Source: JAIBAI01 sp044238875
GTDB taxonomy: Bacteria; Bacteroidota; Bacteroidia; M30B66
Reading direction: 5' to 3'
Length of the DNA stretch: 5,978 nucleotides
Assembly (NCBI GenBank): GCA_044238875.1
Contig: JBIICM010000155.1
Span: 1 to 5,978 of the forward strand
How positions within the stretch are numbered: position 1 is the stretch's first letter; the number at the start of each line of letters is the position of its first letter. Positions 1 through 5,978 of this stretch are shown one piece after another. The translations under genes and the position numbers were made by a program. The notes under the pieces are model-generated. The model saw only the letters and a list, made by a program, of their open reading frames with translations. It made no database searches and had not been told where the DNA came from.

Positions 1-657
1 CCGTTTTTCGATCTGGTAGAGTCTGATAGCGTTGTTGAGCCATACGCATTTCTCGACGGCGGCTCATTACCTACCGACCTTGCCCTGCTGAAGGCACTGG
101 CAGGAAGAAATTGTCAGTCGTATTTTGAAATAGGAACCTGGCGCGGCGAAAGCGTGCGTAACGTGGCAGAGGTAGTCAAAGCCTGCACTACGCTCCACCT
201 GGGCCCTGAAATTATGCGTCAAAGAGGGTGGGATGAGGCCTATATCGCCGGACATGAACATTTCTCGGCGAATCATCCGCACATTTTGCATTTGCATGGC
301 GATTCCCGCGTTTTTGATTTTACACATTACTTTGGGAAACAGGATCTCGTATTTGTAGATGGCGATCACCATTTCGACAGCGTTGTTTCAGATACCCGCA
401 ACGCATTTCGCCTGCTTCGCGATGACCGCTCCATGATTGTGTGGCATGATTACGGTACAAGCCCCGAACATGTCAGATGGAATGTGCTGCATGGAATTCT
501 GGAAGGCACTCCGCCCGAAAAAAGAAAGAATCTCTATGCTGTATCAAACACGCTTTGTGCGGTTTACCTGCCCGGTCAGTTCAAAACAGTAAGCCGGGCC
601 TACCCCGGGGAGCCTCATACTTACTTCTCAGTGCATTTGCAAAAGCGCGGAAACTGA
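1..657 (+). CDS. Class I SAM-dependent methyltransferase, 5'-truncated by window edge
   Basis: The reading frame is open from base 1 and ends at TGA 655-657, giving 218 visible residues; the true start lies upstream. Visible residues 42-51 read FEIGTWRGES, the glycine-rich SAM-binding motif I of Rossmann-fold methyltransferases. The segment GDS at 100-102, the acidic VDGDHH motif around 119-124 and WHDYG at 148-152 follow in the order seen in the Methyltransf_24-like class I family. A GTG at 154 could start a shorter protein but would remove motif I, so it is rejected as the start. The protein has no membrane segment and should be cytoplasmic. The stop overlaps the start of the downstream amidotransferase by one base, which implies translational coupling and a shared pathway. 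Similar methyltransferases are common in Bacteroidota surface-polysaccharide clusters, so a sugar or glycolipid-linked acceptor is a reasonable inference. The sequence does not reveal the substrate. Confidence 0.88.
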   Translation, partial: PFFDLVESDSVVEPYAFLDGGSLPTDLALLKALAGRNCQSYFEIGTWRGESVRNVAEVVKACTTLHLGPEIMRQRGWDEAYIAGHEHFSANHPHILHLHGDSRVFDFTHYFGKQDLVFVDGDHHFDSVVSDTRNAFRLLRDDRSMIVWHDYGTSPEHVRWNVLHGILEGTPPEKRKNLYAVSNTLCAVYLPGQFKTVSRAYPGEPHTYFSVHLQKRGN

Positions 658-2621
658 TGTGCGGAATTGCCGGATATTTCAGTGATCAGCCATTTCGCGC
701 AGAAATCCTTCAACGAATGAATGAAAGGATCAGGCATCGCGGTCCGGACGGGGAGGGGTACGTTTGGTTGGGCCCCGGAACGGCAATGCCCTCCGCCGGC
801 AAGGATACACCTAGAAATTGTATCGGATCAGCATTTAACTGGCTGCCTCAGACAGGTGATCAGGTTAAGCTGTCTGAGGCATACGGTGGATTTGCGCACC
901 GACGTCTCGCCATTATTGATCTGGAAGCCGGCGGGCATCAGCCCATGAGCAGTCATGATCAGCGGTACTGGATCACCTATAACGGGGAGATTTATAATTA
1001 TCAGGAAATAAGGGAAATACTCAGCAGGGCGGGCTTCAGTTTCATGACCCGTTCAGATACCGAAGTCATTCTTGCCGCATGGCAGCATTGGGGTACAGAC
1101 TGTTTGCAATACTTCAATGGCATGTTTGCCTTTGCGATTTATGATATCCGGAATGAAATACTGTTTGCTGCCAGAGATCGTTTTGGCGTGAAACCTTTTT
1201 ATTATTACCACGACAAGCACTTTTTTTCATTTGCCTCTGAGCAAAAGTCATTGCTACAGCACCCGCAGGTTAAGACCGCCCTGAACAAGGCGGCAGTTTT
1301 TGATTATTTTGTTTTTGCTCAGCTGGAGTTTCAACCTGAAAGTTTCTTTAAAAATATACTTGAACTCCCTGCAGCTCATTATCTGCAGTGGAATCGCCGT
1401 TCAGGTGAAATACATACAACACGGTACTACCATTTAAAATTCCAGCAGGGTTTCACGCATTGGAATCAGCAGGCTTTTAATGAAAGTGTTAGTCAGACAA
1501 GGCACTTGCTTGAAGAGGCCATCCGTCTAAGGTTGCGTGCAGATGTTGAGGTGGGTACCTGTTTGAGCGGAGGGCTTGACAGCTCTGCCATTGCAGGGTT
1601 CATGAGAAAGATTGCCGGACCGGATAAAACCATTAAAACATTCACCGCCGTATTTCCCGGTAAGGCCGTTGATGAGGGTAACTGGGCCCGTGAAATGGCT
1701 TCCTACATCAACGCAGAACAGTTCAGTGTTGAACCTGATGCAGAAGGATTAAAGGCTGATCTTGATGAGTTGAGCTTGTGTCAGGACATTCCTATCTGGT
1801 CAACCAGCACCTATGCTCAGTTCAGGGTGATGAAACTGGCAGCTGCATCAGGTATAAAGGTAGTGCTTGACGGTCAGGGCGGAGATGAGGTTTTTGCCGG
1901 GTATGGACAGCATCCTTATTTCTATATGAAAGGTTTGCCCTGGCATCAGAAGCTTAAAACCTTGCGATCATTGGAAAAGCTAAAATTTTCAGTACGGCAA
2001 TATCTCCGGTATGATCTGATTTATAAACTGCCTTCATCAGTGGCAGCTGAACTTTTTCTCCGGTACTTTCCTGACCTGAATCTGTTAAATCCGGCGTTTT
2101 ATAAACTTTACAGGGAGCGTTTTCTGGATATGCGCTCCACTGTTTTCAACGATTTGAACAGCCGGTTAGCCTGGGAAATGGACAATACCACCCTGAAGGC
2201 TTACCTGAAATGTGAAGACCGCTGTGCCATGTGGTTTGGTGTTGAATCGCGCACCCCGTTTGCCGATGATCACCATCTGATAGAATATGTGAGTGCATTA
2301 CCCCCGAAATACAAAATACACAACGGATGGGGAAAGTATCTCCTACGCGAAACGCTGGAAGGTATTGTTCCCGAAAAAATAAGGCTGAGAACCGATAAAA
2401 TGGGTTATGCAACGCCAAACAATGCATGGGTCAGAGAAATAGCCGCAACTATGAAAGACAACCTGGAGCGTTTGCCTGCTGACATTTTTAACCAGCAAGC
2501 CCTTCGGAAAAATTTTTCAGATTACCTGATACCTAAGGGAGATCTTGATAACGGAAGAATTTTTAAATTTTATAGCTTCGCCCGTTGGTTTTCGTTGTTC
2601 AGGCAGCATTTCGATGGGTGA
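657..2621 (+). CDS. asnB: Asparagine synthase (glutamine-hydrolysing), AsnB-type amidotransferase
   Basis: This 654-residue protein starts MCGIAGYF. Cys2 becomes the N-terminal nucleophile of the class II glutaminase after Met removal, which fixes the start at ATG 657. The frame is open further upstream to an ATG at 477, but that start would bury the catalytic Cys. Glutaminase landmarks are RHRGPDG 26-32, AHRRLAIIDL from 80, YNGEIYN with Asn109-Gly110, and SDTE with Asp134. The synthetase domain has the ATP-pyrophosphatase P-loop SGGLDSS at 304-310, LDGQGGDEVFAGY at 404-416, VESRTPF at 529-535 and RTDKMGY at 578-584. The enzyme uses glutamine ammonia and ATP to amidate a carboxylate through an adenylate: aspartate in true AsnB, or perhaps a uronic acid or another acid in polysaccharide-locus homologues. 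An insertion of about 30 residues lies at roughly 36-78 compared with E. coli AsnB. The start overlaps the methyltransferase stop (TGATG), and no strong Shine-Dalgarno is visible. The family is certain; the substrate, and so the symbol in the strict sense, is not. Confidence 0.93.
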   Translation: MCGIAGYFSDQPFRAEILQRMNERIRHRGPDGEGYVWLGPGTAMPSAGKDTPRNCIGSAFNWLPQTGDQVKLSEAYGGFAHRRLAIIDLEAGGHQPMSSHDQRYWITYNGEIYNYQEIREILSRAGFSFMTRSDTEVILAAWQHWGTDCLQYFNGMFAFAIYDIRNEILFAARDRFGVKPFYYYHDKHFFSFASEQKSLLQHPQVKTALNKAAVFDYFVFAQLEFQPESFFKNILELPAAHYLQWNRRSGEIHTTRYYHLKFQQGFTHWNQQAFNESVSQTRHLLEEAIRLRLRADVEVGTCLSGGLDSSAIAGFMRKIAGPDKTIKTFTAVFPGKAVDEGNWAREMASYINAEQFSVEPDAEGLKADLDELSLCQDIPIWSTSTYAQFRVMKLAAASGIKVVLDGQGGDEVFAGYGQHPYFYMKGLPWHQKLKTLRSLEKLKFSVRQYLRYDLIYKLPSSVAAELFLRYFPDLNLLNPAFYKLYRERFLDMRSTVFNDLNSRLAWEMDNTTLKAYLKCEDRCAMWFGVESRTPFADDHHLIEYVSALPPKYKIHNGWGKYLLRETLEGIVPEKIRLRTDKMGYATPNNAWVREIAATMKDNLERLPADIFNQQALRKNFSDYLIPKGDLDNGRIFKFYSFARWFSLFRQHFDG

Positions 2622-2658
2622 CTATCCGGCTTACTACCTTAAGCTCATTATTTGTTTT

Positions 2659-2688
2659 TTTGCCGAATCATTAGAATTGCCATATTTG
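2659..2688 (+). promoter_or_regulatory. Candidate Bacteroidota -33/-7 promoter for the secreted-protein gene
   Basis: TTTG at 2659-2662 is followed after 18 bases by CATATTTG at 2681-2688. This matches the Bacteroidota primary-sigma consensus (TTTG near -33, TAnnTTTG near -7) except for the first base of the -7 element. Transcription would begin around 2693-2697, leaving a leader of about 15 bases before ATG 2711. A second TTTG at 2651-2654 is a less well-spaced alternative. The surrounding sequence is AT-rich. The assignment is by pattern only. Confidence 0.42.
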
Positions 2689-2710
2689 CAACTTAATTAA
2701 ACAAGAGACG

Positions 2711-5257
2711 ATGAAAAAACAATTTCTTTCCTTCATCTTGATCATTTCCGGACTTGCTTCTGTTAGCGGACAGCATGATCAAAGATTAAAAGGTCCCGTT
2801 TTGCCGGGAAATTCAGCATCCTATAAGGCGACCATGTTCGATGGAAAAATCGAAAAACATCCGGACAGAGGTTTTTCCCTGATAAAAGCGGTTAATCCAA
2901 CTGTATCAGCATCAGGAAACAATGCAAGCCGCGGCATGAATGCGGAACAAACCTTCGGGCGCACCACTTTTGATAACCAGTCCAACGGAAGTATGATGCG
3001 CCGCATTGTAAACTCCAACGGTAAATTATCTGTTATCTGGACATTCAGCAATGAGGAGGTCGATTCATTTCCCAAAAGAGGTGTTGCCTACAACTTTTTT
3101 GATGGTGCCAAATGGGTAAATATGCCCGCCTATGATGATCTTGAGCAGATTACCAAAATTGAACCCGAAGGAACCAGAACCGGTTTTGCCAGCATTTTAA
3201 ATATTCCCGGTAAAGGCGAAGTAATTTTCAGCCACAGAACCGACACCAATGCCTTACAAATCACCTCTAATAACAATCTCGGCAATCAAAACTGGAAAAG
3301 CGAAGCTCAGTATGATCTGCCGCTCCTGTGGCCACGTGTTGCAAATGGTGGATCTGACGGAAAAACAATCCATTTAATTGGTATCGCTTCAAATGATACA
3401 TTAAATGGAATTGACCTGAAGTTTGATGGTATGTCATCAGCTCTTTTGTATTCACGTTCTTTAGATGAGGGTAATACATGGGGCAAGAAAAATATCCTCT
3501 TACCGGGCATTGATTCAACAAAATTCAGATCGTTTAGTGCAGATGCTTACGCAATAGATGCAAAAGGTAACAATGTTGCATTTGTTTACGGAGCGCTCAA
3601 TACTCCTGTTTATTTATTCAAATCAACCGATAACGGCGACACCTGGACATCGAAGATGATTCGTGATTTTCCAATTGTTCCATGGGATGATCAGGTTACT
3701 GATTTTAATAAAGATGGTGATGTACTCGATACCGTTCAGGTGATTTCATTTGATACGCTCAATGCAGAAGCCGGAAAACGACCAGATTCAGTTGATTTTA
3801 AAGGCAATAATCTGGTGGTTAAAATGGATGGAACCAGAAAGTATATTGTTTCAGGCAATGACACCCTTGATGTAGTTGACAATATGTATGTGATTACAGA
3901 AGAACTTGTCAATAAAAACGATACGCTTCAGGTACTTGAAAGCACATATGTTGTGTTTCCTCCAACTGATACGGTTGATGTTGAGGAGGTGGCTGGAAGA
4001 AAGTTTGTGGTTTACAACTCAGATACCCTGGATGTTCAGTCTGATCAATATGTAGTAAGAACAATTCAGGTAACCATGCGCGATAGCTTTGATGTAAAGC
4101 CAGGCAGTTCGTTCCGGTTTGTAACGGTTACACCCGGACAAACAGTAGAGGTAACAGAAGCTGGTACCGGCAGTTTTATCATTATAAAGGGAGATACCTT
4201 CACCATTGTTAATAACACTTATTTCCTTGTGCCGGGCGATACAACCTTCCTCGATGAAAGGCCATTTGCCAGTGATGGCTCATTTGAAGTTCTAATTGAT
4301 GGCGATAACAAGGTGCATGTATGGTTTGGAAATATGAGAATTTCGAATGATAAAAAAGGAGATGGCACCTACTCTTATTATCCCGCCACTTCCGGTATTA
4401 TGTATTGGAATGAGAATTTCGCTCCGGGCGCTGAGCCGCGGATGATTTCAAACCTTGTTGATGATGACGGGGATAATGAATTGAACATTCTGGTACGTTA
4501 TGACCAGTTGGATGCCGGAGGTAACATAAATTCAGACCCGGGTCCATTCCCCTATGGCAGTGGTCAGGGAGCTACCACCACTCCCACAGTAGCTGTTGAT
4601 GGTAATGGTAAATTGTATCTGTTTTATCAGGCCTACAAAGAAGGTGACCAATATCAATACATTGCCGCCAACGGATCTTATGGCCCGAGTTTCCGCCATA
4701 TTTATGTGATTACTTCAAGCGATAATGGTAAAACATGGTCATCAGAAGGTGAAGATAAATTTCCTGTTGACCTTACAGAGTCAGAAGAAGCCGGTTTTGA
4801 TGCCTTTACTGAGTATGCATTCCCATCGGTAGCCAAGGTGGCTGATGATTATATACACCTTACTTATATGAGTGATGAAGCACCCGGAACCTTTGTGAGT
4901 GTGCGCGATGAGAATTATCATCCGATCAATAACAACCGAATGGTTTATTTGAGGCTTACTTCTGAGTTTAACGTAAGCACCAAAGAAATATTAGTGCCCG
5001 ATGCAGGTCTTTCGGTGTATCCCAATCCGGCCAATAACTTTGTAAACATCAATCTTGAATTGAGGAAGACTGAAAATGTTGCTGTAAGGGTTTGTAATTT
5101 GCTGGGTAAAGTGGTTCTTGCTCCTGAACTGCGTTCATTGCCTGCCGGTAAAGGGGCATTGCAGCTGAACACAGAAGGATTAAGCGCAGGTATTTATCTG
5201 ATCAATGTGCAGTTGGGTGCCAAAACCTACACCGAAAAAGTGATCATCAGTAAATAA
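2711..5257 (+). CDS. Secreted Asp-box beta-propeller protein with DT-repeat insert and T9SS C-terminal sorting domain
   Basis: The 848-residue protein begins with a Sec signal peptide (MKK, hydrophobic core 5-18, likely cleavage near SG|Q at 20/21) and has no lipobox Cys. Three Asp-boxes (S-x-D-x-G-x-T-W) lie at 250-257, 305-312 and 669-676, the signature of sialidase/BNR-type beta-propellers. Between the second and third lies a Ca-loop-like DFNKDGDVLD (331-340) and then an array of degenerate DT[LV]-x-V / Y-V-V repeats (about 359-514). An acidic DDDGDNE stretch starts at 584. The last ~82 residues (from about 767, with YPNP at 770-773 and AGIYLI-type strands near the end) form a type A Por_Secre_tail sorting domain, so the protein should cross the outer membrane by T9SS and be released or anchored at the surface. 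The N-terminal part (EQTFGRTTFD at 79-88, LLWPRV at 205-210) resembles, from memory, uncharacterised secreted Bacteroidota proteins. No sialidase arginine triad or F/Y-R-I-P motif is evident, so enzymatic activity is not claimed. Purine-rich AAGAGA (2703-2708) precedes the start only weakly as an RBS. The gene has its own candidate promoter and a terminator. Confidence 0.92.
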   Translation: MKKQFLSFILIISGLASVSGQHDQRLKGPVLPGNSASYKATMFDGKIEKHPDRGFSLIKAVNPTVSASGNNASRGMNAEQTFGRTTFDNQSNGSMMRRIVNSNGKLSVIWTFSNEEVDSFPKRGVAYNFFDGAKWVNMPAYDDLEQITKIEPEGTRTGFASILNIPGKGEVIFSHRTDTNALQITSNNNLGNQNWKSEAQYDLPLLWPRVANGGSDGKTIHLIGIASNDTLNGIDLKFDGMSSALLYSRSLDEGNTWGKKNILLPGIDSTKFRSFSADAYAIDAKGNNVAFVYGALNTPVYLFKSTDNGDTWTSKMIRDFPIVPWDDQVTDFNKDGDVLDTVQVISFDTLNAEAGKRPDSVDFKGNNLVVKMDGTRKYIVSGNDTLDVVDNMYVITEELVNKNDTLQVLESTYVVFPPTDTVDVEEVAGRKFVVYNSDTLDVQSDQYVVRTIQVTMRDSFDVKPGSSFRFVTVTPGQTVEVTEAGTGSFIIIKGDTFTIVNNTYFLVPGDTTFLDERPFASDGSFEVLIDGDNKVHVWFGNMRISNDKKGDGTYSYYPATSGIMYWNENFAPGAEPRMISNLVDDDGDNELNILVRYDQLDAGGNINSDPGPFPYGSGQGATTTPTVAVDGNGKLYLFYQAYKEGDQYQYIAANGSYGPSFRHIYVITSSDNGKTWSSEGEDKFPVDLTESEEAGFDAFTEYAFPSVAKVADDYIHLTYMSDEAPGTFVSVRDENYHPINNNRMVYLRLTSEFNVSTKEILVPDAGLSVYPNPANNFVNINLELRKTENVAVRVCNLLGKVVLAPELRSLPAGKGALQLNTEGLSAGIYLINVQLGAKTYTEKVIISK
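3785..4252 (+). repeat. Degenerate in-frame tandem repeat encoding DT[LV]-x-V...Y-V-V units
   Basis: Within the secreted-protein gene, units begin with Asp-Thr/Ser-hydrophobic-x-Val and usually end in an aromatic followed by two hydrophobics. Unit starts are at residues 359 (DSVDF), 384 (DTLDV), 404 (DTLQV), 420 (DTVDV), 438 (DTLDV), 458 (DSFDV), 477 (QTVEV) and 495 (DTFTI), with a final DTTFL at 510. Spacing runs from 15 to 25 residues, mostly 16-20. Several units keep related DNA such as GATACCCTGGATGTT and GACACCCTTGATGTA, so they look like old, diverged duplications. Alternating polar and hydrophobic residues suggest short beta-strands, possibly a solenoid or stacked hairpins. The function is unknown. 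Confidence 0.7.
4997..5254 (+). other. T9SS type A C-terminal sorting domain (Por_Secre_tail) coding segment
   Basis: Residues about 763-848 of the secreted protein show the usual pattern of this domain: LSVYPNPANNFVNI at the start, a middle V-R-V-x-N-L-L-G-K strand, then GLSAGIYLINV and a short Lys-rich end, TEKVIISK. In known T9SS cargo this beta-sandwich domain is recognised by the outer-membrane secretion machinery and removed by the PorU-type sortase. It implies that the host encodes a complete T9SS, which lies outside this window. Confidence 0.93.
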
Positions 5258-5281
5258 TTGACTTTAAATAGTCAGGGTTTG

Positions 5282-5317
5282 AATCCCGGTTAGCAGAAAT
5301 GTTACCCGGGATTTTTT
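5282..5317 (+). terminator. Rho-independent terminator of the secreted-protein gene
   Basis: AATCCCGG (5282-5289) pairs perfectly with CCGGGATT (5306-5313) around a 16-base loop, and six T residues run from 5312 to 5317. It begins 24 bases after the stop codon of the secreted-protein gene. Read from the other strand, the stem is not followed by a comparable T-run, so it should act mainly on the + strand. Its T-run reaches into the stop codon of the convergent rsmG. Confidence 0.82.
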
Positions 5318-5954
5318 ATTGAAATGGAATATAGAGGAGCTTTTTACCGATGAAAAAGTCTTCGTTGAACCAATTGGAAATCTCAAATTGTTGTACATTC
5401 CTGAAAGCGCCTATTTCTTTGTCGAGTTCGCCCCCTTTCAGGCAAATCCATCCGTTGCGGATTGCACCTGAATTTTTTGGGTCAATTAGGTGCCTGGTCA
5501 GCGATCTTATAATCGGAAACTCAGCAACGGCTCTTGAAACAACGAAATTGAACCGGCCTTTAACACGCTCGGCTCTTTCGGTGGTAAATTGAATATTATT
5601 CAGTTTTAAGGTTTGGGCAACAGCAGAAGCCACCTTGATTTTTTTAGCGATAGAGTCACAGAGCAAAAAATGTGAATCGGGAAACATAATGGCCAGCGGA
5701 ATACCCGGAAAACCGCCTCCGCTGCCCAAATCAAATATTTGTGTTCCCGGGCTGAAACGGATGAACCTAACGATGGAAAGGCTGTGCAATACATGTCTGA
5801 GGTAAAGTTCGCCAACATCTTTTCGGGAAATCACATTTATTTTTGAGTTCCATTCCTGATAAACTTCTCCCAACAGCTCAAACTGGAGGTTTTGCTGCAC
5901 TGACAATTCCGGAAAATATTGCCCTATCAGGTTAGTTCCCGGTTGTTCACGCAT
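5316..5954 (-). CDS. rsmG: 16S rRNA (guanine527-N7)-methyltransferase RsmG
   Basis: This 212-residue protein matches RsmG (GidB) in length and motifs. It has EWNSKINVISRKD at 34-46, RHVLHSL at 53-59, the SAM-binding loop DLGSGGGFPGIP at 75-86, an acidic CDSIAKKIKV segment at 99-108, SRAVAEF at 140-146 and CLKGGEL at 171-177. The enzyme uses SAM to place N7-methylation on G527 (E. coli numbering) in the 530 loop of 16S rRNA and works in the cytoplasm. In several bacteria its loss gives low-level streptomycin resistance. The ATG at 5954-5952 puts a family-like 'LIGQYFPELS' near the N-terminus. The frame stays open to the window edge, so a longer start cannot be excluded, and no Shine-Dalgarno is visible in the 24 upstream bases. 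The gene converges on the secreted-protein gene, and its promoter is outside the window. Confidence 0.95.
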   Translation of the reverse strand: MREQPGTNLIGQYFPELSVQQNLQFELLGEVYQEWNSKINVISRKDVGELYLRHVLHSLSIVRFIRFSPGTQIFDLGSGGGFPGIPLAIMFPDSHFLLCDSIAKKIKVASAVAQTLKLNNIQFTTERAERVKGRFNFVVSRAVAEFPIIRSLTRHLIDPKNSGAIRNGWICLKGGELDKEIGAFRNVQQFEISNWFNEDFFIGKKLLYIPFQ

Positions 5955-5978
5955 AGAAAGGCAGAAAGAAAAACCGCG

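Noticed and set aside
67..372. Minus-strand open frame of 101 codons opposite the methyltransferase
   Set aside because: It lies wholly antisense to a frame with clear SAM-methyltransferase motifs and has no recognisable domain. It is treated as a shadow frame.
154..657. GTG 154 as the start of the methyltransferase
   Set aside because: It would remove the SAM-binding motif I at visible residues 42-51. The frame is open to the window edge, so the gene starts upstream.
2146..2427. Minus-strand open frame of 93 codons opposite asnB
   Set aside because: It is antisense to conserved synthetase motifs and is rich in His, Cys and Phe with no family-like pattern.
2677..2691. Small inverted repeat TTGC/GCAA before the secreted-protein gene
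   Set aside because: It has only four base pairs and overlaps the promoter candidate. It is too weak to call an operator or terminator.
3785..4252. Repeat array considered as a CRISPR-like or intergenic repeat
   Set aside because: Units are degenerate, variable in spacing and in frame within a coding sequence, with conservation at the protein level. This is a protein repeat.
2711..5257. Annotation as an active sialidase/neuraminidase
   Set aside because: Only the structural Asp-boxes are visible. No R-I-P motif or catalytic set could be identified by eye.
5350..5592. Plus-strand open frame of 80 codons opposite rsmG
   Set aside because: It is antisense to a well-conserved rsmG and lies just past the terminator, and no motif is visible.

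Overview
The window looks like chromosomal DNA from a member of the Bacteroidota. Three things in the sequence point there: a secreted protein ending in a type IX secretion (T9SS) sorting domain, gene starts with little or no Shine-Dalgarno sequence, and a Bacteroidota-type -33/-7 promoter candidate in front of the secreted-protein gene. I cannot name a genus.

Layout. (1) Positions 1-657, + strand: the 3' part of a class I SAM-dependent methyltransferase gene whose start lies before the window. (2) Positions 657-2621, + strand: a full-length glutamine-hydrolysing asparagine synthetase-type amidotransferase (AsnB family). It is joined to the methyltransferase by a one-base TGATG stop/start overlap, so the two are almost certainly co-transcribed. 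The sequence types of both resemble enzymes found in surface-polysaccharide (O-antigen or capsule) loci, so this may be the end of such an operon. (3) Positions 2622-2710: a short AT-rich gap with no clear terminator but a plausible promoter. (4) Positions 2711-5257, + strand: an 848-residue secreted protein with a signal peptide, a sialidase-like beta-propeller carrying three Asp-boxes, an unusual tandem array of degenerate 'DT[LV]-x-V ... Y-V-V' repeats inserted in the propeller, and a C-terminal T9SS sorting domain. (5) Positions 5282-5317: a good intrinsic terminator for that gene. (6) Positions 5316-5954, - strand: rsmG, the 16S rRNA m7G methyltransferase, converging on the secreted-protein gene.

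How the genes relate. The first two probably act together in the cytoplasm, methylating and amidating a precursor or sugar. The secreted protein appears to be its own transcription unit and is exported by Sec and then T9SS. rsmG is a housekeeping ribosome-modification gene read from the opposite direction. I saw no RNA genes, mobile elements or CRISPR arrays. The most unusual structure is the DT-repeat insert in the secreted protein. The rest is of ordinary type.
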